Assembly (NCBI GenBank): GCA_977006965.1
Contig: OZ345353.1
Location: 1,860,001-1,924,000 of the forward strand
Source: Phymatolithon calcareum
Lineage: Eukaryota; Rhodophyta; Florideophyceae; Hapalidiales
Reading direction: 5' to 3'
Length of the DNA: 64,000 nucleotides
Shown: piece by piece, positions 9,266 through 20,417 of the stretch
Layout of the letters: each line of letters starts with the position of its first letter
Position numbering within the stretch: the first letter of the stretch is position 1
Notes under the pieces: generated by a model
Told to the model about the DNA's origin: nothing
The model's input: the letters and a program-made list of their open reading frames with translations, nothing else
Database searches by the model: none
Program-made: the position numbers and the translations under genes

Positions 9266-10438
9266 ATGTTCGGTCAACCGCAATCACAAGCCGCGGGCTT
9301 TGGATCTGCGCCGCAGTCGCAACCAAACATGTTCGCCGCGGCGGCTCAATCGCAATCCTCGCTCTTCGGTGCGCCAGCTGCTGCCTCACAGCCGTCGCTC
9401 TTCGGTGCGCCAACCGCTGCTTCACAGCCCTCGCTCTTCGGTGCATCCTCCGCCGCATCTCAGCCGGCCACATTCGGCGGCTTTGGGGCGCAATCCGCGT
9501 CACAACAGACGTCGCTTTTTGGCGCCCCAGCCCCTTCTTCGCAACCGTCTCTCTTTGGCGCTCCAGCCGCATCGTCTCAACCCTCACTCTTCGGTGCGCC
9601 GGCCACCGCAACGCAACCTTCGCTCTTCGGAAGTACACAACCCACGACTTCACTTTTTGGTCCATCTGCACAACCTGGTATCGGTCAATTCTCGCAACAT
9701 CAATTGAAATTACCGGACGCCATCACCGACATTGTTGAGAAACTCAATCCATCACACCCCGATTCACAATTCCACGCCACGTTGTACAAAGTCGAGAATC
9801 CCGAACTTGTTCCACTCCATCAACGCCCAATGGGTATGTCCGAGCATGATTACGCCGAAGCGCAAGCGAATAATCCGGATCCATCGCGTCTAGTCCCGGT
9901 ACAAGCGAAGCTTTTCGACGACCTTCTCGGTCGTGCTGAGGCACAGGAAACGCGAGTGAAGCAGAATAACGCCATTCTCCTCAATATTCAGCGCACCATC
10001 GCGGATATTGAAAATAGCGTCGAGGCAGATCTACAGCCTCGTCTTGCGGCGTACCGTCGTCGCCATCGCGAACTCGCGAGACGTGTGTTGCAAATCGCAT
10101 CCAGGGTTGAACTGGCAGCATGTCGTAACGACGCGAGTGGGGCCCTGTCGCCAGAGGAGGTCGACCATAAACGTCGATTGGAAACACTTTCGCAGGCACT
10201 CACGGCACCGGGGGTGTTCAAGTATAAGTTGTGCGATTTGGTCGAACTTTCGCAGAGCTCGGCACTAGAAAATAAGATGGAGTTTGCGGGCGATCTTAGA
10301 GACCCGCGCGCGGCGGCAGCTGTGAAAACTTTGCTTACTGAGCAACTCAGCGGTATTCAACATTTGAGTGAGGTTTGTGCAAAGGTTAAGAGGGATACTG
10401 AAATCATTACTGATGGAGAATCGATAAGCGGGAGCTAA
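9266..10438 (+). CDS. NUP54: Nup54-type FG nucleoporin
   Basis: A 390-residue nucleoporin of the central channel (Nup62-Nup58-Nup54 complex). The start is ATG 9266 (MFGQPQSQAAGFG); earlier codons in frame look like 5' UTR. Residues 1-140 are FG repeats, mostly SLFGAP/SLFGS separated by Ala/Ser/Gln/Pro spacers in near-tandem 12-14-residue units. Residues about 160-290 match the Nup54 alpha-helical domain: ELVPLHQRPMGMSEHDY, then LVPVQAKLFDDLLGRAE, then a basic coiled-coil stretch (ADLQPRLAAYRRRHRELARRV). Metazoan and plant Nup54 are usually somewhat longer. No intron is needed. Confidence 0.88.
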   Translation: MFGQPQSQAAGFGSAPQSQPNMFAAAAQSQSSLFGAPAAASQPSLFGAPTAASQPSLFGASSAASQPATFGGFGAQSASQQTSLFGAPAPSSQPSLFGAPAASSQPSLFGAPATATQPSLFGSTQPTTSLFGPSAQPGIGQFSQHQLKLPDAITDIVEKLNPSHPDSQFHATLYKVENPELVPLHQRPMGMSEHDYAEAQANNPDPSRLVPVQAKLFDDLLGRAEAQETRVKQNNAILLNIQRTIADIENSVEADLQPRLAAYRRRHRELARRVLQIASRVELAACRNDASGALSPEEVDHKRRLETLSQALTAPGVFKYKLCDLVELSQSSALENKMEFAGDLRDPRAAAAVKTLLTEQLSGIQHLSEVCAKVKRDTEIITDGESISGS

Positions 10439-11399
10439 TTTGGCGGTCATGCGAACTGTTGCTGTTTTAGCATCCGCTTTTTGTGTAGTTGGAAATTCCT
10501 TACTTTTATTTGTTGCCTTAGAGCCCAAGGTAAATTGCCGTTTTAAATGTGGTGAATTGGGAACAGTTTGGTAGGTTTTTGCGATTGCGGACGCGGGGAA
10601 GGAATGATTGAAGGCCAATAGACTTGGGCAGAAGGGTACTACAATTGTGAACTATTGCGAGAGCAATCACAGCATGTATTGCAAACGATCGATCAGGAAG
10701 TTGATGGCACAAGGGGTTCATCTTCCTGTAACATGCGGTTTTTGAGAAAATGAGACCATTGCAAAGAAAGTGGGGCACATGGCAAAGTTGCTGGAACGAA
10801 CGCCCACACGTGTTGAAATGGAAGAAGCTGGTGTTGCTCGGTGGTGTCTGAAACTCCTTGCTACTACAGGAAATGCTAATAAGGGCTTCGAAAGTGGAAT
10901 CCTTTGCCGTCCAGATATATAAAGGAGAGTTGCGCAATTAGGAATTAGTAGTGACCTTTAGGTACAGAAACTGTCTCGTTTTTTCAACCGTGCCGTCAGG
11001 CTGTAGAATCATGGTTGATATTGAGATGTTTTGTTAATAATTAACAAAACATCTCAATATCAACCATGAACTATTATAAGTGCACAAATTTAAGAGCAGG
11101 GCCGTTCCGCTACTTTAGATATACTATTTCGGAGTGAACGATTTGCTGTAGGCTGTGTTAATTCATCTCAATGACCTCTTTTGAAGTCCTAATCCGTCTC
11201 GTTGCGCAGAACATGCTAGTTGAACTAAGCCGGTAGTGACAGCGATACTGCCTATCAATCTTCAACTTAGACACGAGGCCATTCGAACCAGTCACACGCA
11301 CGATTGCCCAATCAGCCCTGCGACTCGCCATTCAGCGCAGGATGGGTGTTGCAGCCTGATGGAAACGCACGTCGGAGTTACTGGTGCGATCAGTCGCAG
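10439..11399. other. Intergenic, with one long palindrome
   Basis: No supported gene. A minus-strand open frame at 10518-10937 has no domain and low-complexity composition. The notable content is the palindrome at 11009-11069. Confidence 0.5.
11009..11069. repeat. 61-bp perfect palindrome
   Basis: Arms 11009-11038 and 11040-11069 are exact reverse complements around a single base. It is AT-rich, with a centre of the form GTTAAT-A-ATTAAC. No coding frame runs through it. Confidence 0.9.
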
Positions 11400-12196
11400 C
11401 CAAGCAGACCGGCAGATTTCAATTGCTGGTACACGCGGGCGATATGTTTCGGCCCCACTTCGCACCAGCCACCAACAATGCGGGCTCCGGCGCCTACCCA
11501 TCTGCGAGCAAACTGCACATACTGCTCGGGCCCAAGATCACGTCGCGCCTGCAACGTGCTCACCTTCCCTCCTTCCTGACGGCTGTCGATGGCTGTGAAG
11601 CCATTAGCTTATGCCCCGAACACACCACCGTCAGCTGTCAGCTGCGACAAACCTGCTGAAATAGCTTCAGGTGTGGTGCAATTGAGCAGAACAAGGAGTG
11701 CATCGGCCACCGATTCGCCACTACGCAGCCGCCCTGACCCAGAGTCGTCCACTGTGAGTGCCATTCAGACCGGCTTGCCAGACTCGACCACGAACATCTA
11801 CCCGCGCTTCCTGCTGTGCAACGATTCGATGATAGGTTGCAAGCGCCTTTTCATAGTTCGGACTGGTGTCCGGACGGTAGATTGCAACTAGCGGTGGCAG
11901 ACATCCGGCAATCTTGACCCCGTCAATGCCAGCGTATTCTCGCGCCTTGCAGGCCGAATTGATGACTGCCTGTTGCAACGTTTCGAAAAGCGCCGGATCG
12001 CCATTACGAGTAAGTCGTTATGGACTGACGGTGTAGCTGGCACTCGCACGGGTGAAATCCCTGTGCTCCTCGCGGACCAGTCTCTCCTTGTCCAGTAACA
12101 CCTGAGCAGACCATAGTGGCGCTGGCCATTTCTTACTGCGGCGCATCAATTCCTGTCAAGTAGGAGCACGGTATCTGTAGCAACAGTGGATGTCAT
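11400..12196 (-). pseudogene. Homocysteine S-methyltransferase pseudogene
   Basis: Read on the minus strand from an ATG at 12194-12196, the pieces align in order with the homocysteine S-methyltransferase family, which makes methionine from homocysteine and a methyl donor such as S-methylmethionine. Segments: VATDTVLLLD, then QELMRRSKKWPAPLWSAQ and VLLDKERLVREEHRDFTRA, then ALFETLQQAV and VKIAGCLPPLVAIYRPD, then TVDDSGSGRLRSGESVADA and LLNCTTPEAISAGLSQL, then LGPEQYVQFARRWVGAGARI and GGWCEVGPKHIARVY. Damage: a small deletion near the start where the G-G-x-G loop belongs, a short deletion near 12010-12030, in-frame TAA after TVSP and at GVFGA*ANGF, and a frameshift near 11750-11780. The usual zinc motif G-G-C-C is G-G-W-C here. 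No function is expected. Confidence 0.82.
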
Positions 12197-12260
12197 GGTG
12201 GTTTGGGCTTAGTGATAGGCGGTGCACGAGCTCGCGCCAGAACCAGTATTATCCTACCTC

Positions 12261-12617
12261 TCATCGAACTATTCGTAGGCGGGTAACATTCTCTCCTTCC
12301 ACGAGGACATGCACCAATCCATGATACTGCCACACATTTTCATTTTTCTGAAGATACCGCAGTTGTACCTTCAGTTGTTCTGGTGGCGTTACAGACCCGG
12401 AGCAGCCATGTCTACAAGGTATTCGGTAGTCTACGCGAAACATATCGTGCATTGCCGTGATCGTTGCACGCAAGCATCGAGTGGGTTGTTGCACGCAAGT
12501 ACTGAGGTAATTACGAGTAGCGTTTACCAGTAGCTTTAGTAGCTTAGAAAACGGTAGAAAAGCCGGAGACCGATACCGCAACTCTGAAGGAAGGACGTCG
12601 GACTCATCATCTTCCAT
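12261..12617 (-). CDS. Hypothetical protein, weak
   Basis: A 118-codon open frame from an ATG (MEDDESDVLPSELRYRSP...) with a basic, Leu-rich middle and no domain I recognise. It lies just upstream of the methyltransferase pseudogene on the same strand, with 64 bp between them. It may be a real small gene, a decayed exon or chance. Confidence 0.2.
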   Translation of the reverse strand: MEDDESDVLPSELRYRSPAFLPFSKLLKLLVNATRNYLSTCVQQPTRCLRATITAMHDMFRVDYRIPCRHGCSGSVTPPEQLKVQLRYLQKNENVWQYHGLVHVLVEGENVTRLRIVR

Positions 12618-14996
12618 ACCACCTATCAAGTTGAGCTGACCGTCTCGTGTCTCTAGAAATTTCTTTCCTGCAAGAGAATTGTGAGGGCTGGTTGTGGCGA
12701 AAGGAACATTGGGAATGCCGGAGATAGACCCTTCCGATCGATAATTAACAAGAAGGGCTGGATCAGCGATGAGCGTGCTCGCGCCATTCAGCCACCCTAT
12801 CTGAAGAGCGTTGATCTTGTTAGAGCACCCACCTTTTTACAAGAATGAGAGCGATACGAGAATGAGGTTATCGAAAAAAAGAAAGAAGTGCAGTGACGTT
12901 CTAGGGCGAGCTACAAAATTTCGGTGGCCCCAGGCTTGTTGCGTGGGATGCACTCTTTGGGTGAGTTGGAAGTGGTGCGTCCAGGCAGAGACTTGAGCAA
13001 ACTTACAGCTACCGATATCGAGAAGTGGGTGAAGAGTTTTGTCATTCGCGAAGACTCAAGTTTTGACCCAGCCGTAGTGAAGCGTGCACTTTAAGGGATA
13101 AAAGTCACAATGAGGATTGCTATCCCGAAGGCGCTGATGTTGGAGTGTCATTACAGCATTGCGACTTTATCCCTTTAAGTGCACGCTTCACTACAGCTGG
13201 GTCAAAACTTGAACTCAGCTTTTTAGCTGTTTAGTGATGACGTTGATCGAATGTTCATATTCAAATCTTGTTGGATTGGGCAGACGGACAAATAAAGTTT
13301 GATCGTCATGTCCATGAGGTCCCGATGAGATTTTGGAAACGTAGCACTTTGTGCCGAGAGGAAATAGTGGACGGTTATTCCTTGGGAATCGGATAACTTT
13401 GGCAACGATAACGCATATCGAAGAGATCATGAGTTCTAATGCGTAGTTCAGTAGAGTCTCCGTCGGACACGCCTGCTCGAGATATGCCACAAGATGTGTG
13501 ACTATAGGAAGATATTGGATGAAAAAGGTTGCGATCTCCCACTACGAAGCGAGAACAGAATTCCTTTTCACAGGAGCAAGTAACTCATTTCTGCCTACTG
13601 TTGGCCTTGAACTTCATCTCAACGATCTGTTGAATGCTCTGAGCGTTGCAAGTACCATCACTCAATGCAAGCAGATCGATGCAAGTCAAATTTGAGTGGA
13701 ACAAGGGGCTTTTGATTGTCTTATCAGGGAAGCCGGCTACACGGAGAAACATCATTCGGCTCTTACCAGTATCTTTGTTCTCATAGATATCAATAAATTG
13801 CATTTCTTCTCTACTACCCAGCTTCGTAAGCCAAGGCCGTCATTAACTGGGATGAAGGTTGTTGTGAAGTCCAAGCCAATTTGGGTGTGAAAGTCTAGGG
13901 CACTTACATGTATTCCTCGTCAGAGAGAAGTTGATATCTGCTGCAGGAGGACAAGAGTTCGGCATGTGCATGCCAAGCGTTCAATTATCATGAAGTACAA
14001 TTTGGAATAGTTGGCTGCTGAGTTTTGGGCATCATGGTGGAATCAAGAGAGATTTGCTGTTCTGCCGCAGGTCGCTATAGTGGTTGAGAAAATGGAGATA
14101 AAAGAGAATCAAGACGGGAAGCACGTGAAGAAGAGTTGAGGGGAGGGACTACGCAAAGCTGCGTAGTTAATCAGTGCCCTACTCTGGAACGAGAAGCATT
14201 GCTCAGATTATTGCCTTGCTGTGCAATAGATTTATCTTCTTGACGGCCCAGTCTTTTCTTCCGGTGCTTGTAGAACAGCGTCCCTCACCGTCTCTGCAAG
14301 GAGGTTACCGCATATAAAATTGGACGGCTTCGGCCTTGACGCCCGACATCTGCTTTAAGCATCTTTGAAGAACTTCGACATAAATCTGTTATTCCCTTCT
14401 TCGGGAACGTTTAGGGACAATCCTGTCGTTATAGCACTTCTACTACTAATGGTGGTATGGACGCAGAGGCTGACTATCCTTCGCTCGAGGCACAACGTGT
14501 ACTGAACGCTCGATTATCAACCCCTTTTTACCCGGCAAAATCAGGAGCTTGTGATTATTGTGTTTTTTCCCATTCTGTTTCTGAAGTTAATTTTTGGTTT
14601 GGGTTCAGAGCGAGAGACGCAGGAGAGAGATGAAACAGATGCCGCAGTGTATATCTGAAGAACTTGAATCTACTGTACTGAACGCATTCGCGGGACGATC
14701 TGTTTATGCCCGCGGCAGTGTGTGCGGTCGAGGTTATGGATGTAACGATTCCTGTCGCAGTGGTATAGTCGATAAATTGTAATGATTTCATCTTTACCAG
14801 GGCTGTCTTCAAGCGCGAGATGATTGATAGGTTACTGAGCAATTTTCTGGCTCCGCCCATGAGGACAGAGCGCAGCGAAGTCTGGGTAAAACTCTTCTGG
14901 ACATTTTCACTACTCTTAAAACGTCAATCCGACAGGAAAAGCGACGAAGGAACACGAAAAACGATTCCGAAAAAGCAATTTAATTTGGCGATCGCC
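12618..14996. other. Gene-poor stretch with a MITE
   Basis: No supported coding sequence. It holds the MITE at 13056-13212 and a small hairpin near 14149-14168. Open frames of 60-100 codons here lack ATG starts or recognisable content. Confidence 0.5.
13056..13212. mobile_element. 157-bp MITE with ~50-bp inverted repeats
   Basis: The left arm begins TCAAGTTTTGACCCAG (13056) and runs about 50 bp to GGATAAAAGTC. The right arm is its reverse complement, ending at 13212, with only one or two single-base differences. About 57 bp lie between the arms. No coding capacity. The target duplication is uncertain, so the superfamily is open. Confidence 0.8.
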
Positions 14997-15446
14997 TTAT
15001 TCTTTTTGCCCACCCTCTTCTGCGCGCTTTTTCAGTGCCTCGTTCATGTCTTGGAACCCTTGCTTAGTCTTGGTGTCCAGGTCTTTCTTAAACATCCACA
15101 CAAGAATTCCCGAAAACTGCTCACTATGCAAGAGCTTTGTAGCGCCGCTATCAGTTTCCGAAAGTTCGAACCTATGTCTCCCGTCGAAGATGCCGCGGAT
15201 GCCGACTGTTCCGAGCCACTCGAACACCCGCCCCTCCTCCAAGACCGTAACCACAGGTTTGAACTTCATTTCGCTCCCTCCAGGGGGCCTAATGCATGTC
15301 GCGAGTTGTGCGCCCTCCTTTGCCTCGCCCTCGATGGACGCAATGAACGGGTTCCAGTCCTTGTACGACGGAAAGTCCATGAGAATCTCCCATACCTGCG
15401 CCGGCGGCTTGGCAATTTCGACCTCGGTGTGCAACGCGTGCGGCAT
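14997..15446 (-). CDS. SRPBCC (START-like) domain protein
   Basis: A 149-residue protein made of a single SRPBCC/START-like ligand-binding fold. The start is the ATG at 15444-15446, because MPHALHTEVEIAKPPAQVWE begins exactly at the first strand of the fold; the open frame extends upstream without family similarity. Visible marks: PPAQVWEILMDFPSYKDWNPF (helix and W-N-P-F turn), a middle sheet with F-K-P-V-V-T-V-L-E, the pair VFEWLGTVGIRGIFDGRHRF, and a long C-terminal helix (WMFKKDLDTKTKQGFQDMN). This arrangement is typical of polyketide-cyclase/dehydrase-like members. Such proteins bind hydrophobic ligands; this ligand is unknown. No targeting peptide is evident. Confidence 0.8.
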   Translation of the reverse strand: MPHALHTEVEIAKPPAQVWEILMDFPSYKDWNPFIASIEGEAKEGAQLATCIRPPGGSEMKFKPVVTVLEEGRVFEWLGTVGIRGIFDGRHRFELSETDSGATKLLHSEQFSGILVWMFKKDLDTKTKQGFQDMNEALKKRAEEGGQKE

Positions 15447-18119
15447 GTTGACGTGGGCTGTGAAACTATCGATGCAAGGGTTCCCCTGTGGTCGGGGTTG
15501 TTCAGTTGCACTACGGCCAGGCGTGACTGTAACGTGTGCCAAAGAGGCACCTCTATTTCGCCACCATCCACAGCACGATTGGTTGATTCATGAAGGGCGA
15601 AAATATTTGTATTGTTCTCATTGGCCGTCAAAATTAACGAGATCTTTCGTACAGTACAGTTGTTTCTGCATCATGCAGCATGCTGCATACTGTACGAACA
15701 CTGTACTTATGCTCGCGGGAACTGTGGGGCGCGGGTGTCGCGAGTGGATGGACGCGTGACTGCGGCGCTGATGGCTTCGGGCGCGCAGGGCGGACGGGCA
15801 CGAAGACTAAGTGCCCGGTGCTCTCGCGCACATTAGTCGAGGAGGGCTGGAGATTTGCAGGAGGCAGCGTTTGTGGCGTATGCGCTCACGGATGCAAGAG
15901 ACGTCGAGGCGCATGCAAGTTTAATTCTATGGGCGCAGCGATAGCGCGACAAGCTAGAAGAACAAAATCAGGGCGGTTCGTGTGTCGTGGGCGCTCGCCC
16001 GTCGTTCTGAAGCGGGCATCGGAACTGAGGAATTCAAGGAATAGCGTGCCTGTCTTGATTGCACAAGAGATACTATGCCCGGATGTTTACTGTCCTGATG
16101 CGGATGGTGCGCTATCGCGCGACTGTTGCCGCTGAGGATGCCGGGGCTATTCCCTGAGCGTTGTGGGTGTGGATGATGGACAGGCTGTAAGAAAGAAGTC
16201 ATCGGTCTGTATTGGTCGGTTGTTACACTGAAGTTAAGCTGAGCTATTTCGTCGGCTGGTGCGTTACGGAGAAGTTAACTCACGACTGTTGCTCGCGACG
16301 GGGGCTAATATCTCGTTTCTGTTGCTATTAGGCGTTCGCGTGGTATACGCGACAATACGACTATTGCGTCGTACTTTATAGCTCGAACATTGTTATGTTG
16401 CTTACCCATCTATAAACGTGGGGTGCTCGTGATTGTGTTAGGCAGCTCGCGACTGCCTTACACTATAAAGTTTTCGTTTAGGTGAAAACGAAATGTCTTT
16501 TGTCCTCTCTGTGATTCTCCTCTCTGGCTTCGGCTTCTTTTTGCACAACGTTTTTATCGTCGCGTGTGAAGGCGCGTGAATGTTGAGAATCCTGGAATAA
16601 ATTGTGCGTCAAAGGAGCCAAAGCTACAGCAAAATGTATTTTGGTGAACGGCACGTCGCGCGCAGAACATGACACAGAAGAAGAAGAAGTGGAGATTTTT
16701 ATTATAGTGTTACCAACGCATCTGCAGACGCTTGAGGCAACACTTCTGATGAGCCACGAGGACTCAACTCAGAGCCCAGAGGCTCCATTTCGCATAAAAA
16801 CGGCTATAGTCAGCAAAATTAGAAAACCTACCTCTGATCTCAACGGAGAGATCTCGAGGGGGAAAATCATTTCACTTCAATGGCCACGCAGAGCATCGTA
16901 TCGTGTGAACGTGCGGAAAGGAAATTTTTATGACGTCCGAGGTCGTTTCCCGCGCCGAAGCAAGTTTACCGACGTCCCGGGTCCGCATGCCGCGCCGATC
17001 TTCAGGACTTACTCTCGCTCGGCCTGCCCGCCGATCCGCGCGGGGGGGTTACTGACGTCCCCAGTCTTGCGTGCGCCGCAGCGCGATGGGCGAGTTTACC
17101 GACGTCCCGGGTCCGCATGCCGCGCCGATCTTCAGGACTTACTCTCGCTCGGCCTGCCCGCCGATCCGCGCGGGGAGGTTACTGACGTGCAGAACATGAC
17201 ACAGCGACCATGCGCTTCACTGAGAAATTGCAAGTGCGTCATTGCCGAGAACATTTTTAGCTGTCAGAGTGGAAGGTCCATTCAGGGCAAGAACGTTCGT
17301 GACAAAGGATACAGGGCGTCTGCTCACCGATTCTGTGGGGATTTCGTTTGATTCTTTGAGAAATACTGGTGAGAATCGTTCACGAAATGTGCAGAAAGAC
17401 AACGTAGTTCTCTCCTTGAAGAAAGACCCTAAATCATTTTTCATTGGTGACAGTTCTCATGAGCGCTTCTTCGGCTACATTCGTTTCACTGACGAACCCA
17501 TTGGTAATTACGGCTCTCATCAAGCATTGTCGAAATAATATTCGGAACGAGAAGAAGCTGAACGAAGGCCCAAGTTTGCAGGTTCCCGCAATTTCTGCGC
17601 ACAAAATCCTTAGACCCTAATAGCACGAAACGGCAAGGTGCTTCTGACCAGAAAAGCTCACATTATCCTCCTGAAACTCTGCCCAAGCTGACTGCGTCGA
17701 CTGCGCTTTACATTCTGGTTTCATCTTGGTCTGAGAGGGATGGTTTAGAGTTTAGACATGAGGATTGACATCTCGAAGTAACTCTCTATCACATAAAGTG
17801 TGTCTACATCATAGAGACACTACAATAACTTTACTGTACAAAACTTGAGCACAATAGGGCTATGACAAAATGAGTGACTGTGCACTTCCTGCTGTACAGA
17901 ACGTATCATCATTATGCAGCCAGCTCTGCGAGTAGCAGAGACTGTAAATACAATACGTATTGCCACTCCGTGGCAGAAATAACCACTTGCGTTGAAGCGA
18001 GTCCTGTTTTCATCCGATCAAATGGGCGGGAACCCATCACCAAGTTCTTCTCCCTAACCCCGCTCGACATACTACAGTATCCTACGCGAGTTGTGAGCAC
18101 ATTTTGCCTTCAAAGTAGC
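15447..18119. other. Intergenic, with GC-rich tandem repeat
   Basis: No supported gene. Long open frames at 15680-16135 and 16602-17351 on the plus strand follow GC-rich and repeated DNA. In the second, the two copies of the 130-bp repeat are read in different frames, which argues against coding. Confidence 0.55.
16963..17188. repeat. Tandem duplication, period 130 bp
   Basis: Copies 16963-17058 and 17093-17188 share about 96 bp that differ by a single base (17047 G, 17177 A), separated by a 34-bp spacer. A 16-mer GCAGAACATGACACAG also occurs at about 16663 and again just after the second copy. Confidence 0.9.
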
Positions 18120-18764
18120 ATGCAGATGTCCTCAGACGTCGAGGAATGCGACAAAACGAATTCAGACAATTGTATCGCGAAGAGCGGTTCTAATGACCAA
18201 GCTTCGCGCGTTCCGGACGAATCCGATCGACCGAAAGCACTTCTGGCGTTTGTGCGAGGAAATGACAACTTTTGTGATGGCATTGTTTGTGTTGGCGACA
18301 AAGATTTTCCAATTCATCGCGTCATCGTTGCTAGTCTATGTCCTTTCCTCTCCAAGGCTTTCTCGGGAGACTTCGCAGAAGCCAAAGCTAGCAAAGTTGT
18401 CGTCGGAGACACCACGCCGGATGCAATGTCTCTCGTCCTGGACTTCGCGTATTGCATTGATATCCATGACAAACTCGATGGCGACGGCAAATTGGCTTCT
18501 GACGTTTGGGAGCTCTCGCATCGCTTTGAAATCCGTGAGCTGTCGAAAATGGCCGGAGCTGCCGCTGTGGAGTGTGCAACTGCGGAAAACTGTATTTCAG
18601 TGTTCTCCAAGGCAAAGCTGTTCGAATTCGAAGGTGAAGCTGACTCTATGTTTCTGTTTATTACCAGAAGATACCAAGATATCTATGAAACATGCATTGA
18701 TTTCAAGAACTTGTCCGCAAGCGAACTGTTCACTGCACAAGAAAGACAAGCTGCTACAACATAA
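18120..18764 (+). CDS. BTB/POZ domain protein
   Basis: A 214-residue protein. The start is ATG 18120; an upstream extension in frame lacks family similarity. Residues about 48-150 form a BTB/POZ domain: FCDGIVCVGDKDFPIHRVIVA (the D-x-x-F-x-x-H-R-x-I/V core), LCPFLSKAFSGDFAEAKASK, then the helical part SLVLDFAYCIDI ... ELSHRFEIRELSKMA. The remaining ~60 residues are a BACK-like helical tail (ENCISVFSKAKLFEFEGEAD). BTB proteins dimerise and often link substrates to Cullin-3 ubiquitin ligases; no Kelch or MATH partner domain is present. A single exon. Confidence 0.82.
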   Translation: MQMSSDVEECDKTNSDNCIAKSGSNDQASRVPDESDRPKALLAFVRGNDNFCDGIVCVGDKDFPIHRVIVASLCPFLSKAFSGDFAEAKASKVVVGDTTPDAMSLVLDFAYCIDIHDKLDGDGKLASDVWELSHRFEIRELSKMAGAAAVECATAENCISVFSKAKLFEFEGEADSMFLFITRRYQDIYETCIDFKNLSASELFTAQERQAATT

Positions 18765-19992
18765 TCCCACGGATTTTAGACGCCACAAAGCCCTTCAGGA
18801 GAACTGAGGGGAGACAGTCCTCAATCAAAACACATGCTTCTCAAAAGCCCGATGCCTCTCCCTCTCACTGAGAGGCTGGAAAGGCTGGCTTTTATAGCCT
18901 TTTACAATACCCTAAATCTATCAATTATCTTATCCACGCAATCCAGTCTTGTGTCCTGATTGCGTCAGTAAATGCCCTGTAATTATGGGTTACCTGAGCT
19001 TACCATAGCAAGACGTGATATCTGCTCAGTAATTTTGGCTCTCCCCCGCTAAGTGTCGCCTTTGCTCCTTGCTTGACGAACGCTTGGTATGTACCCACAT
19101 CTACAGGATGCATGACTCGTTTTGGTCTAGATATTAGAGTACGAAAACAGAGCAAAAGTTTCTTCTGCTTGTAAAGCTATATCACTCTAAAAGAAAAGGC
19201 AAGTCAAGCTACATGAGCTTCCTGGATACAAGACGATACCACCAAAATATGCTAAAACTCTGTACACTCCAAAAAGCTTCTGCTTTATTTAGAGAGTCTT
19301 ACAGTAAGGCCGCCGCAGAAGGTTATATGAAAAAGAGAGCGTACTGGAGATTCTCCTTTGTCAAAACGGCTACAATATCAGCACCTATCTCTATTATATT
19401 TCCTATTCCCATATTTCCCCGAGCCCAGTGCCTCGGGCCGGACCAGGAAGTCAGCAGAGCATCTGCAGACAGTTTTGAAAAGGCAGTTACATCAGTAAGA
19501 CTAAGCCATAAGAGATATTCAGCTTGGACCACACTTTTTCAGACATATTATTTTTCTAAGTTCTGAGCTTACTATCACAAGACTGTGCTACATAGCAAGA
19601 CATGGTTGATGCCTTAGCCTGTTTAGAAAGCGCGTACCTTTCTCTTGACAGTTTTGCTGATTGTCTCAATTATTGTCATAATTTTGATTAATCTGCTCAT
19701 TTGCGAGCAGTTAATCCAGCTTATTTCGCGGGCTGCTGGCTGAGGAACTAAATCTCATCGCATACATACAGGGACTCTCCTTTGCTTTTTTGATCAACTC
19801 TTTACAGCATACATGTATTCTGTAAAATATCCCTGAATATCCCAAAGCATTCTCAAGAAGGCCCCTCTGTCAAGTGCTTTTGCGCTCTGTAACCAGTGAG
19901 CGTTTATTGGGTGACGTTCTCGAATACACCTTGACAGGTGTACACGAGTACATTAAATTCACTAGTGAAAATTCACTAATTTTGCATATACA
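18765..19992. other. AT-rich intergenic, nothing supported
   Basis: About 1.2 kb of AT-rich DNA between the BTB gene and the Harbinger-like element. Open frames are short and without domains. Confidence 0.5.
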
Positions 19993-20417
19993 TCAGGCCC
20001 AGTCTATACCGCAACAAATTTGTTCATGTTCATGTTGGCTTATCATAGGATTTTTATCATAGCAACAAATTTGCTGCAGCGGTCTATACCGAAACCGGCA
20101 CTTTGTTCGCCAAACGTGTTCACCATTCCCGCCCTTTTCGATAAGCAGAAAGCTTGATGAGGGATTTTGTCGTACTGGGGTAATACCACAACCGATGACA
20201 TTTCGTTCACACCGAAAACCAATCCTCTGAAAGGGCATCATCCGTTCCTAAGGCTCTCCTTTCTCCGAAGGACCACTCCTACTGCAGGAAAAGAGTTTGG
20301 GCTTCCGTCCAATCTCTTTGTTTGGTCATTAGTGCCTGATCATCGAAGGCTGAGCAAGTTGCGTTCTCGTTGGTTTTGGCTATCGAACCTTTGATCGCCT
20401 GGAAGCACTCAAGACTT

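Noticed and set aside
15680-16135. 151-codon plus-strand frame with several Cys
   Set aside because: GC-rich composition explains the open frame; no domain, and it overlaps other open frames in the same stretch.
16602-17351. 249-codon frame
   Set aside because: It spans a 130-bp tandem duplication read in two different frames, so the protein is not conserved between copies.
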